From: Linnemannia elongata
Lineage: Eukaryota; Mortierellomycota; Mortierellomycetes; Mortierellales; Mortierellaceae
Direction of reading: 5' to 3'
Assembly (NCBI GenBank): GCA_036320915.1
Contig: JAXBDG010000018.1
Span: 496,001 to 560,000, forward strand
DNA length: 64,000 nucleotides
Made by a program: the position numbers and the translations under genes. The notes under the pieces were generated by a model. The model made no database searches. It saw nothing but the letters and a program-made list of their open reading frames with translations, and was not told the DNA's origin. Shown here piece by piece: positions 40,419-50,446 of this stretch (its first letter is position 1; each line of letters starts with the position of its first letter).

Positions 40419-40932
40419 TGAGAGAGAGTGAGTGAGAGAGAGTGAGAGAGAGTGAGAGAGAGAGAGTGAGAGAGAGTGAGAGAGAGTGAGAGAGAGAGAG
40501 TGAGAGAGAGTGAGAGAGAGTGAGAGAGAGAGAGTGAGAGAGAGAATAGAGATATAGTATTGTGTCTGTCTCCATGTTGTAAGTTACGGTGCTTGTAGAA
40601 GTTGCAGAGTTATTGAGGATGTAGAAGTTGGGCAAGTGAAGAGAGGAAGGGATGTCAAGAAAAAGAGGGAAAAAAAGAGAGAAAAGTAGAAGTTGCAGCG
40701 AGATGAAAAGAAAACAGGTGAGGGTAGAAAAGGAGAGGTAGAAGGGACGACCTGACCAAACACAACAAAGAGAAACAAAACAATAAAAGTAACCGTTGTT
40801 GTTTGTTGTTTATTCCTTTAGTGCTGTCTACATACATTTTACTACATCATTGTCGTTCCTCTCATCAAATCACTTTTTACACTTCGACTCCTTGTTCCTT
40901 CTGTCGCTATTTCATAGGATTTCAAGTTCCAT
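39975..40932. other. Intergenic between SDR and LRR genes
   Basis: Contains the large GA microsatellite and purine-rich flanks. The long Ser/Leu or Arg/Glu ORFs here are translations of the microsatellite. Confidence 0.6.
40327..40545 (+). repeat. (GA)n microsatellite with GT interruptions
   Basis: About 220 bp of GAGAGA, with periodic GTGAGA and AAAGAGA variants. It is an uninterrupted purine-rich tract capable of triplex (H-DNA) formation and strand slippage. Confidence 0.95.
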
Positions 40933-42377
40933 TTATACATTTGTAAATTCAATAATGGTCACAGTTGAGTTGGTATTGCATGCCTCAGAGAGCGCATGTG
41001 CTCCGTCGGATCCGATTGAGTTCCGCTGCAAGTCCAACGTGGTCAGGGTCGAGTTGGTCTTGAGTGCCTCAGCCAGCGCCTTAGCTCCGTCGCCTCCGAT
41101 CTTGTTGCTGTGCAAGTTCAAAGTGGTCAGAGTCGAGTTAGTCTTGAGTGCCTCAGCCAGCGCCTTGGCTCCGTCACCTCCGATCGAGTTGAACACCAAG
41201 TCCAAAGTGGTCAGGGTCGAGTTAGTCTTGAGTGCCTCAGCCAGCGCCTTGGCTCCGTCGCCTCCGATCGAGTTGCTGTGCAAGTTCAAAGTGGTCAGGG
41301 TTGAGTTGGTCTTGAGTGCCTCAGCCAGCGCCTTGGCTCCGTCGCCTCCGATCGAGTTCCACTGCAAGTCTAAAGTGGTCAGGGTCTTGTTGGTCTTGAG
41401 TGCCTCAGCCAGCGCCTTGGCTTCGTCGCCTCCGATCGAGTTGCTGTGCAAGTTCAAAGTAGTCAGGGTCTTGTTGGTCTTGAGTGCCTCTGCCATGGCC
41501 TTGGCTCCGTCGCCTCCGATCGAGTTGGACCTCAAGTTCAAAGTGGTCAGAGTCGAGTTAGTCCTGAGTGCCTCAGATAGTGCCTGTGCTCCATTGTCTC
41601 CAGCCGAGTTGTCGTCCAAGTCCCAAGTAGTCCGAGAAGAGTTGGTCTTGAGTGACTCAAACAGTGCCTGTGCTCCACTGTCTCCAGCGGAGTTCGAGTA
41701 CAAACACCAACTAGTGAGTGTCGCGCTGGCCTTGAGCTCTCTGCAAGAATTCTATATTCCCTCTCATGACGTTTTCCAACTACCATCTCGAAAGACAATT
41801 TGTGAAGACGTGTGGATTGTAGCCTGGAAACCTTGGCAAACTCTTTTGAGAGGATAATATGAATCACTTTCATATCAGGAAGTTCCATGATGGGATGTAC
41901 TGCAGCCTCTGCTGATGCGGATGATGGTGTGTTGCCAAGACTTGCTTGAAATTTTTTGATATCAAGACATAGGATTGAAACCCTTGATTTTGTGAGTGCA
42001 TCCTCCATTGCTTCGACATCGCTCATATTGCAGGCCCAGTCCAAGTCGACAGCAAGCTCATGAACAGATCTGACCTTTCCCAAGACTGACGAGAATTGGT
42101 CGGCCAACACTCTTGACCGGAGTCTCACGTCTACCCTACCAAGCTGTTCGTTGACCGATGCGCCCACCAAATCCATCACACGCTGGAACTCTTTGGCTGT
42201 GCTCTCTTGATAGTTCTCGCGGTAGTGGTCAATGCAGACCCATTTGACATGTCCCCCGTCCGTAACGGTTCTAAACATATCTCCAAGCACCTTGTTTCCA
42301 TCCTTGTCCTTCAGGAAGGTGTCCAGCTTGCGTAGATCGGCGCCTTCCAGTGCCAAAAAAGAATTTCTTACAATACT
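40933..42377 (-). pseudogene. LRR (ribonuclease-inhibitor-like) protein, frameshifted and 5'-truncated
   Basis: An exon starting near 42,377 after an ATTTACAG acceptor reads LEGADLRKLDTFLKDKDGN and WVCIDHYRENY, then helical sequence. At about 41,745-41,765 the frame shifts by one base. The continuation is eight to nine 28-residue LRR units of the type LTTLNLHSNSIGGDGAKALAEALKTNS, ending at 40,933. The repeats are NLRC/RNI-type and nearly identical. No in-frame ATG opens the first exon, so upstream exons must have existed or lie in unrecognised DNA at 42,380-43,200. It may be the C-terminal part of an NLR-like LRR receptor. The truncated NACHT fragment next to it on the same strand is suggestive but not proven to belong to it. 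Confidence 0.75.
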
Positions 42378-43208
42378 CTGTAAATTAAATGCTTACAAGG
42401 GTGTATGCATGAAAGTGTACTATGAGTAAAGATTCGATGAAAGGGGGTCTTTTACATTAGTGTAAGACGCACTCAACGAGTGAATAAACACACATAGGTA
42501 AGCATTTCATAAAACGAAGGTCGAACAACCCAGTAAGGCTCTGGTTTTTTTGGAATGTTTACAATGGTGTATCAATTAGCCCCAAATCCATTTTTTACAT
42601 ACTTGTAGGAACATACGGCATCGCCTTTTCTTACCCCATTGTAAACAAAACTCGATTCTGCTTCCTTTACAACTGAGTAAGGATTACAGCAGAAAGGAGG
42701 CGGTTTTTATTTGCCGACAATTGGTCTAATCCTGGTTTGACCAGCGCTGCTGGATGCCTTAAGTCATTTGACTAGGCGACGCCCTTATCTGTGAATTGTC
42801 CATTTTTTTTGTTTTTGCCTCATTGATTTGACAGAAGGCAACAAAAGGTGTTTGACGCCTTGAGTGTCCATTTTGCTGGCGAATTTTTTTTTGTCTTCTG
42901 GATGCCGGCCATCTTGACCTGACTTTTACATCCTTGTTACACTCATTTTTACACCCGTTCACACTTGAACCTGGCCAGAGTCGAAACACAAATTAGCCTC
43001 ATCTTTCAGGCCATTACTGAACATGAACCGTCATTCGCTTTGTCTTCTTTTCAGATCTCGTCTCTTCAATCTCTCTTTATATTCAAACACAAGGAAACAA
43101 GGCTAAATCAAGCTCCACCAAGCTCAGGATCCTACACAGTCCTTGTTTGCTCGTTTGTTTCTTTGTCAAATATGTCATACAGGACGAATAAAATAAGCAA
43201 AATATAGT
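42378..43208. other. Between LRR and truncated NACHT, no gene seen
   Basis: AT-rich DNA with recurrent TTTACA(N)TGTGTA-like words near 42,400-42,660. The missing upstream exons of the LRR gene would have to be here, but I found no exon with matching phase. Confidence 0.4.
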
Positions 43209-43883
43209 TTATTCTTCGAGGTATCTTATGCCTTGCCGTCCGTGTAATTCTGCACTCAAAGAGGAAGTGATTACAGGGAGAGGTGCCAAGGACCTGATTG
43301 TGCATCTAAAGGTAGAAGAGAATTCCAGGTGTCGATTGAATGTCGACTTGCCCGCACCCGATTCGCCAAGAACAAGCATGACCTGGGCGTCGCTGGCAAG
43401 AAAGTCCCTGACCTTGTCCATAAGAGGGAATAGATCGTCATCCGTGTCTTGGAGGCTGAGCTTGGCCATGGGGTCGATGTAAACCGCCTGCTTGTACTCG
43501 GCAATCCTCATCGACTTGAACACGTGCAGGTCGTACTCGAGGTTTGGGATCTCTTGGATCTTAGCGAGAGGCGGGGGGTGTGGCTTCAACGAGACAGGCA
43601 CAGCGTTACAGTCGGGTGCAGCAGACTGAATGAGTCCCTCAATTCCAACGAGAGTAGCAGGCGCCGATGAGGCCACCCAGGTGGGAACAGTTTTTTTGAC
43701 TTTGGGGTCTCCTTTTAAAAGGCTCGACAAATGTTTCCTTTTTGATGTCACACGTCCGAGCGATAGAGTATGCTCGAGCTGAGAAAGGGCGTGCTGTCCT
43801 TCGATGGCTATTTCCGGGCCCTTGGAAGAAGCCGAGGAGGGTGGGCAAGGAAGGGAATTGCCTTGGGGCGGCGAGGAAGACAT
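43209..43883 (-). pseudogene. NACHT-WD40 gene truncated just after Walker A
   Basis: The ATG at 43,883 corresponds to the start used in the intact paralogues (MSSSPPQG). The N-terminal region and first NACHT part align well through Walker A (GESGAGKSTFNRHLE). Homology then stops near 43,325, and 38 unrelated residues lead to a stop at 43,209. The Walker B, pentapeptide and WD40 regions are absent. The frame is intact, so a 224-residue truncated protein could be made, but a broken P-loop domain without the rest is unlikely to bind nucleotide stably. It is head-to-head with the pirin at 46,015. Confidence 0.8.
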
Positions 43884-44979
43884 GGTTTCAACTATACACA
43901 TCAAGCAAGCATGGCCGAGGTTAATAGTCTGGTCAACCTTACTGGAAACAATCAAATCATAATAATTACTCTTTCTCTCTCTCTCCTATTTGCCTTGCAT
44001 TGACTTGAAGCGTGGTTTGCCTTGTGAAGAGCTATGGAGGAGCTGATGAGCGGATGGTTGTCTGTCTGCTATGAGAGTGCGAAGCTATAGACAAAAGCAT
44101 GTACACTGTTAGGGAAGGTTTGAAGACGAGATGGCAATTTATGACCAGATATGTATGGGATGGTTGTGCATCGTTCCCCGTCCTTACCAGAGAGATGGTA
44201 AAAGGCTCCTTTTTGTTCTTTAGTCTTCGGTGATGGGCTAGGCTTGTGTTTGGCTGGCGAGAGCTGTTGGTCTATATCGGTAAGGTATCGGTTGGAATTG
44301 TGTTTAGCTAAAGAACGCCTGCCAATTGCACTTCTCGTTTACCGTACTCAACCTCTCATGCTTACTAGATATAAACTTGTGTCGATCTTTTAGTTTTTTA
44401 TCGTTTTTGGTTATTGATTTGCGGGTGTGTAACGGGCAGAAATTTTTCTCGTCCTAGATAGAATGTGCATGTCCAACGCGGGATGGGTTAGCACTATGAA
44501 GTCGAGAATCAAAGAAGCATTTGAAGAAATCTTCTCCAGCTCCTGTCATTTCACACAATCTTTTTCTTACCTTGAGAGGAGAGGGGAACTGGTTTACTGT
44601 TTTTTGAGTGAGTCGCGACGATGAGGGAGGGCTCTTGGGGGGTTCGGGTTTTTCTGGCAGGAGAAAGTAACTATGCGAGGTTCAATCGTGTATTAGCATT
44701 GTACAAAATTCTTGTTTTCCTTCTATCTAACAGCGACGCACACATTGATTCTCGTCCGACGACCGGTTGAGTAGGTCTTACCCCGGTACCTGTTAGGTCG
44801 AACGATTTTTTTTTTGTGTTGCTGTGTGTTCTCAGCAGAATTGGACGAGAAGGAACGATATGGCTATGCAACGAGGTGGCGAATGAACATAGGCAAGGTG
44901 AATGAACAAAGGCAAGATGAATGCACAAAGTGATCAACGTTCTGAATGTCGAATCGAGAAGTGTAAGTAGCGAAAACTA

Positions 44980-45029
<50 letters not shown>

Positions 45030-46014
45030 TGTGGTGAAAGGTGTGCTGATAGTCGTGGAGGGACGATGACTGGAGTAAGTCAAAGAGAAAAGAGAGAAAG
45101 AGAAAGTCGAGCTGGAGTCTATTTACGCTTTCCAATCGCCTTTCGGCCACTTCTCCCTTCTTTGCCAGGGTTGTGACCCATGCATACACGCACCCCTATG
45201 CATCTTGCCCTTTCTTCCTTTCGATTTGCCATTTGATTTTTCGTTTGCATTTTTTGCGCATAAACAGAGAACGCAAAGACCAAGTAATTCTAAACCATGG
45301 GTTCCTTGAAGGAAAGCCAGGGTGTGCAGTAGGTAATTCGGTGACAGCAACTTGGCTTTTTTCAAATTGTTATGGAGGCATATGGTCCATAGAGCGAGAC
45401 GCGTCTTCTTGACCGTTGATTGAACTTGGTGAAACTGATAGAGTTGTACACAATCAGTGACAAAAGCTATCGAACGCAACACAGAAGGGGTCATGGATGA
45501 ATTGTGTTCCTATTGGATGATGTCGCTCTGCTACGAAGGGAGCAGAACCTCCTCGTTTGTTTTTTTGGACCTGTTGTTTCTCACGTAATGCACCATGGTC
45601 AATGATGACCTGCTTTCTCATCATGATCAGGGCAACTTGGATATCTTACATGCCTGGGACCTGTTTGTGGGACCTGTTCTTGGTCAGACACACCCAATGC
45701 TTAATCAGGATAAAATTCTAAGCCACCTGCTTATCCAGGCTTAGTCACTTTTTCATTGGCCAATTAGCAATTGAGAGAAGCTGGAGGAGAGGAAGGAAGG
45801 GGAAGAAGAGGGTGGACAGAAAAGTATAAAAGCAACCGACTTTCGACTCAACTCCCCTCTTCATCTCAACAAAAAACATTGTATCTTCAATCGACTACAA
45901 TAACAGTCTTCATTACTCCCATTCACAATACAACTCTTATTCATAAAAAAAACTCCTATTCACAAAACAACCCCTCTTCTCTCAGCTACACCAACAATAA
46001 GACAACAACCCAAT
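43884..46014. repeat. Shared NACHT-pirin intergenic region (unit 3)
   Basis: Collinear with 58,556-60,610. It includes a (GA)n tract at 44,981-45,027 absent from the other copies. The pirin-proximal 400 bp (from about 45,600) are almost identical to 60,220-60,610, while the NACHT-proximal part is more divergent. No internal gene is supported. Confidence 0.7.
45764..45830 (+). promoter_or_regulatory. Pirin core promoter (unit 3)
   Basis: TATAAAAGC at 45,825-45,833 lies 190 bp before the ATG. CCAAT in both orientations (CATTGGCCAATTAGC) is at about 45,755-45,770. Both are conserved in the second pirin promoter at 60,360-60,445. Confidence 0.6.
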
Positions 46015-46899
46015 ATGACCACTACATCAATCCCCCTCTCCAGATCTATCAGAAAGTCCGTCCTCTCTAAGGAACAATCCGAGGGAGTCGGTGCCCGTGT
46101 CCGTCGATCCATCGGACGCCCCGAACTCCGTAACCACGACCCTTTCCTCATGCTCGACGAGTTCTCGGTCGACAAGAACGGTGGCTTCCCTGATCACCCT
46201 CACCGCGGATTCGAAACTGTGACCTACATGCTCGAGGGTCAGTTCCAGCACGAGGACTTTGCAGGACACAAGGGAACTATTGGACCTGGTGACTTGCAGT
46301 GGATGACTGCTGGTCGTGGTATTGTCCACTCTGAAATGCCTGTCAAATCTCAGACCCGTGCTCATGGACTCCAGCTCTGGATCAACTTACCCAAGGAGCA
46401 CAAGATGTGTGAACCCCAGTACCAGGAGCTCCTAGACGGACAGATCCCTCGTGCGACACCCCAGGACGGTGTTGTCGTCAAGGTCATTGCAGGAGAGTCT
46501 CATGGAGTCAAGTCTCAAGTCTACACGCGCACTCCCACCATGTACCTCGACTTCAAGATGGACAAGAACAAGACCGTCACCCAGACTATCCCCTCGACCT
46601 ACACCGGATTCCTCTACATGCTCAAGGGAACCGCATATATCGGTGACAAGGAGTTCGAGGGCAAAGCGCACCATACTCTCACGCTCTCCGAGGACGGTGC
46701 TACGACAGTCAAGATCCAGACCAAGGATGAGGACGCACACTTTGTGTTCATTGCTGGTGAACCCCTGAAGGAGCCTATTGTTCAGCACGGTCCCTTTGTC
46801 ATGAACTCGTCCGAGGAGATCTATGACACATTTGTTGACTACCAAAACAACAAGAACGGGTTCGAACGAGCCCGCAACTGGCGTTCCACCATTGCTTAA
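46015..46899 (+). CDS. Pirin-family cupin protein
   Basis: A 294-residue intronless pirin of the usual length. It shows the N-terminal cupin signature HPHRGFETVTYMLEG and the segment WMTAGRGIVHSEMP. The two His of HPHRG plus His and Glu of VHSE correspond to the metal (Fe) ligands of human pirin. Pirins are nuclear or cytosolic iron-dependent cupins reported to have quercetin 2,3-dioxygenase activity and to act as redox-sensitive transcription cofactors; in some organisms they respond to stress or cell death. It lies divergently from a truncated NACHT gene. It differs from the pirin at 60,611 at only a few residues, and about 490 bp of the middle look identical base for base. Confidence 0.95.
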   Translation: MTTTSIPLSRSIRKSVLSKEQSEGVGARVRRSIGRPELRNHDPFLMLDEFSVDKNGGFPDHPHRGFETVTYMLEGQFQHEDFAGHKGTIGPGDLQWMTAGRGIVHSEMPVKSQTRAHGLQLWINLPKEHKMCEPQYQELLDGQIPRATPQDGVVVKVIAGESHGVKSQVYTRTPTMYLDFKMDKNKTVTQTIPSTYTGFLYMLKGTAYIGDKEFEGKAHHTLTLSEDGATTVKIQTKDEDAHFVFIAGEPLKEPIVQHGPFVMNSSEEIYDTFVDYQNNKNGFERARNWRSTIA

Positions 46900-48149
46900 A
46901 TCATCCTTCATTTCTTTCCACCCTCTCCTTGTACCATATGTAAAAATCCTGTAAAAACCAAATAAAACCAACTGAACAAAAAAAAATTCTAGTTTGTCTG
47001 AAGTGTGTGCAAGTGTTATGTGTATTCGAGAATGCTTCCTGTCCTTTGCTTTTGCATTGTGAGTGATTGTAAAAAAAAGATTCATCTATCATCCACCGCC
47101 CCCCCCCCCCCCCTTCATCTATCCGGCAGCCCCAACGCCACCTCGCTCTTTTTTTTAAAAAAAAAAAACAACTTTCAATAGCATCTCTTCCGTTCTGTCA
47201 TAATCCAAACGTTTCGAACAAATTATTGCCATGCCGTTACTGAGCAAGCAGAAACAAATCCTTGTCTAATCACACCACCGCCTCATTATGGAGGGTTCAT
47301 CATGGGAGGTTGCTTGTCTGCTGTATGGCTTTTTGGACTACAAAAACCTAAATCTCAACTTTTATTTCGCTCCATTTGGATGGATCGTGAGTAGCTAAGC
47401 TAGTATATGGTGATCATAGACACTCGAGACAAAAATAACGCACCATGATGGAAAAGAGGGTGCACAATTGACGTGCAAGACGACCTGTGAGCAAATGTGC
47501 TCTGTGGGATGAAAAATCTAAAAGATACGATTTGGTTGACAGATCTGCCTTCAATGGACGAGGGGAAGAACGCTTGAGGCTTTGTCGTAATGGTGCAAGG
47601 AGGGAGTGAAGGAGGGAGGAGGGGGGATCAATTGATGGAGCAGCTTGTATCTCTGGATCTGTCGTGAATCAGAACTAAAAGAGTGGCCTTAGAAGAGGAA
47701 GGGAACGGAAAAAAGAAAAGGTTGAGCGATTGGCAAGTAGAAGAAAGAGTAGGTACCCTTGCCTTTTGATCATCACGCCTTGATCGATTGAACGCCGCTC
47801 TCGCACTTCCTCTTCCTGCTCAATGATCATTTTCTTGCCTGCAATGCTTGACCCTTAGCATGACTGCATGAACCTGGGACAAAGCGCTGTTTTTACTGTT
47901 ATCGTATGGAACCTTTCATTCTCCTTCTCCTTGTTCCTATGACGCAACGCAATTTCTTCTTTCTCGTCTTTTGTTGTTCGTCCTTCTCTTACTTCTCGCT
48001 TCCATTTCCTTCTCCATACATTCACCCATTAGTACATTCACTTCATTCTCATCACCACCATTATCTACCTTCATCACAAATAAACTGCATATCGTTTTCT
48101 CCTATAACTCTCCCCACTAACGCTCACACCACATAAAACTACAAAGAAA
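46900..48149. other. Pirin 3' flank and start of the right arm
   Basis: AATAAA lies at about 46,961. Homopolymer tracts include a 14-base C run near 47,100. From 47,345 on the sequence is the reverse of 27,412-28,236. No gene was recognised. Confidence 0.5.
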
Positions 48150-49430
48150 ATGTTACAGGGAGAAGTTCAGCCTCGGGAACTCACACAGGCAATTCACTCT
48201 GTCGATAAAAACCTCTCTTCATCCATTATCCTACCTCTGACCCAGACAATATCTTTTATGTCGAAATGCCATGTCGACCCCGAGACATAAAAGTCAATTG
48301 TGTGTTATGGAATGATATCCTTCAGGCGGTCGAGGATGCAGTGCACGTTTGTAATTAGGCCAAGATAGACCCCTATTTAAAAATATCTCAGAGTGTAAAT
48401 GGTGGTGCAAATTGCATATTAAGGAGAAGGGGGACAAGGATGGATGGGGGACATGAATGGAGAAAGCAATAGACCTATGTGATGCAAAGCGGTTTATATT
48501 TTGTTGTGCAGGACCTATTACACTCAGTTGCCGCCAAGCCGAACACTGTTCTGGATGTGGTCGTTGTTCGTCCATTGGTCAACAAGGAGAGCTCACCACC
48601 GAGGAGTGTGCTGGAAGAGCCGGTTCCGCTGCTGCCGCAGGAAGGTGAGAATACGGGCCAGGAGAATATTACAGTTCAGGACACCACTACCTCCTTCACT
48701 GTCAGACGCAACCCTGTGTATAGCCTTGAAGAGACAACAATAGATAAATATTCACATATCGACAAATCCATTTCATTTTGATGGTTCGAGGAGCACAAGC
48801 ATTTATGGATGGTTAACCATCAACAACCAAGAATCTTTTTGTTCCTCCCTATCTAGAGAACAGCGATAACCCTCAGCTGTTAACACGACGAAGCACATCA
48901 ACGCGTACACCAATGGCGAGGTAATTGATCCTAAAGAAAATCAACGCCAATTATGGAGACAGGAAAGTACTGGTCGCTTTAGGTGACACATTCAAGGATG
49001 GCAAGGGATCTCACAGAATTACCACGCTGCCATCAATTGGTATCTCAAGGCCGCTCATCCCGTCACCCGACACAGAATAGGCATTCTTTACTGCTATGGT
49101 AGCGATGTGCCCCAGGACTACATGCAAGCAATGGAATGGTATCTCAAAGCCGCGGACCAAGGATATGTTGTCGCACAACACAACATCGGAATGCTATAGA
49201 GTCATGGTCGAGGTGTTTCTCAGGATTATGGCCGAGCCTTGGAGTGATACCTCAAGGCTGTCCAAGGAAACCACGCCAAGGCTATGTTCAGCGTCGGCGA
49301 TCTGTATGAATATGGGCGATGTGTTACTCAAAGATAAAAGGAAGCCGTGGCGTGTTCTCGAAAAGACACCGACAAGGGACACGCAGGCTCCAAGAATAAG
49401 CTAGGCGTCGAACGTCGTAGTTGTTAAGCA
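48150..49430 (+). pseudogene. Sel1-repeat protein pseudogene (right arm)
   Basis: The ATG at 48,150 opens a leader of 46 codons ending at a TAA at 48,288. In other frames the module continues (VLWNDILQAVEDAVHV), and after an intron-like TTGTGCAG acceptor at 48,513 it reads NTVLDVVVVRPLVNKE and RRNPVYSLEETTIDKY. Two degraded Sel1 units remain near 49,090-49,330. It mirrors 26,116-27,411. The intron boundary just before the NTVLDV block helps to place the intron in the intact gene at 50,447. Confidence 0.8.
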
Positions 49431-49561
49431 GACCAACATTTGTCGAATAAAAAAAAGGGCAACTCAGAAAGACAACATTCTTGTAAAGTGGTCTGCGATG
49501 GGAACATGTGAACCTAAAATCGAATATCCCTTCTCTGTCCACGGGAGAGATTCACGGCGCA

Positions 49562-49721
49562 TTTTTTTTTTGGGAACGTCAAAGTTTTAATCCGAAAACG
49601 GAAGTCTAAGTGTAGCTCTTGCGAGCACGGTATTCTACGTCGCCATAGAAAAGCAGAATAGATAAAGTGTACTGCGCAAAACCGAGGAAACACAATCCGT
49701 ATTCTGCGCCAGGCGCACCTG
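49562..49721 (-). mobile_element. SINE-like or retroposed RNA insertion, 160 bp
   Basis: On the minus strand, a 150-bp unique sequence ends in an A run of 10. It is flanked by a 19-bp direct repeat with three mismatches (GGGAGAGATTCACGGCGCA at 49,543-49,561 and GGGAGAGATACACAGCGCA at 49,722-49,740). The left arm has the same locus with one copy and no insert (about 25,985-26,005). The poly(A) tail plus long target duplication indicates LINE-machinery retroposition. Near its 5' end TGGCGCAGAAT loosely resembles a Pol III A box; a B box is not obvious. Confidence 0.65.
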
Positions 49722-50446
49722 GGGAGAGATACACAGCGCAGGTAGTCCATCATTCATATCAACAACTATCACTTGCCACGTTATTTTGCTAGAAATCCAG
49801 GCACCACGTCTTTTTGGTCCTCCAATCACCTTGCAGTCCCAACTGCTACGCTTATTTATTTTTTTGATACAACTGAGTGCACACAAAGCAGAGAAGGCGT
49901 GAAAGGGCTTCAAAAGGCATAAAAAATCTAGGCGAGTCAAGTTGGTGAGAGAGAATGCGGTAGTGCTTGCTGAAGCAGAAATACAAGACAAGTTGCCCAC
50001 CCGTGGTTGGCGTTTGCATGTGTCTATCACTGTTACAGCAGGGAAGGTACTCACAACGCGCTGTTTGTTCGAATTTTTTAAATGACCATGGCCCTAAGCA
50101 ATTAGCATCATCTATTGTTCTTTGGAAGCTTCCGTTGGTGCAGCCAGCAGCTGTCAACCCTGCCCTTCCACTCTCATAATCCTTGCAGGAGGAGAGATTT
50201 TTTTGTCGATACTTTTTCTGCCTCTCTTCCCCCTTCCCTTCACAACTCCCTTCTTCCCTCCTCCCTGCTCCCTCACGCCTTCCTCTCACTCCTTTGCTCT
50301 TTCTCATCGTCATCGTCATCGTCATCTTCATCTTCTTCCCTCTCAGCCTCATCAGCATCAACATCCTCTTCTCTCTAACACAAATCACTTCGTCTTCCTC
50401 TTTTTTCTCTACCACCCCAAACACACGCACAAACACACACCAACAA

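Noticed and set aside
40189..40635. ORFs of Ser/Leu or Arg/Glu repeats across the GA tract
   Set aside because: Pure translation of a microsatellite.
43209..43883. Truncated NACHT ORF as a functional decoy protein
   Set aside because: The frame is open, but homology stops immediately after Walker A and continues with unrelated residues; no sign of selection can be seen from one copy.
46432..47085. Antisense ORF of 217 codons over the pirin gene
   Set aside because: Shadow of the highly biased pirin codon usage; the same shadow occurs on the second pirin.
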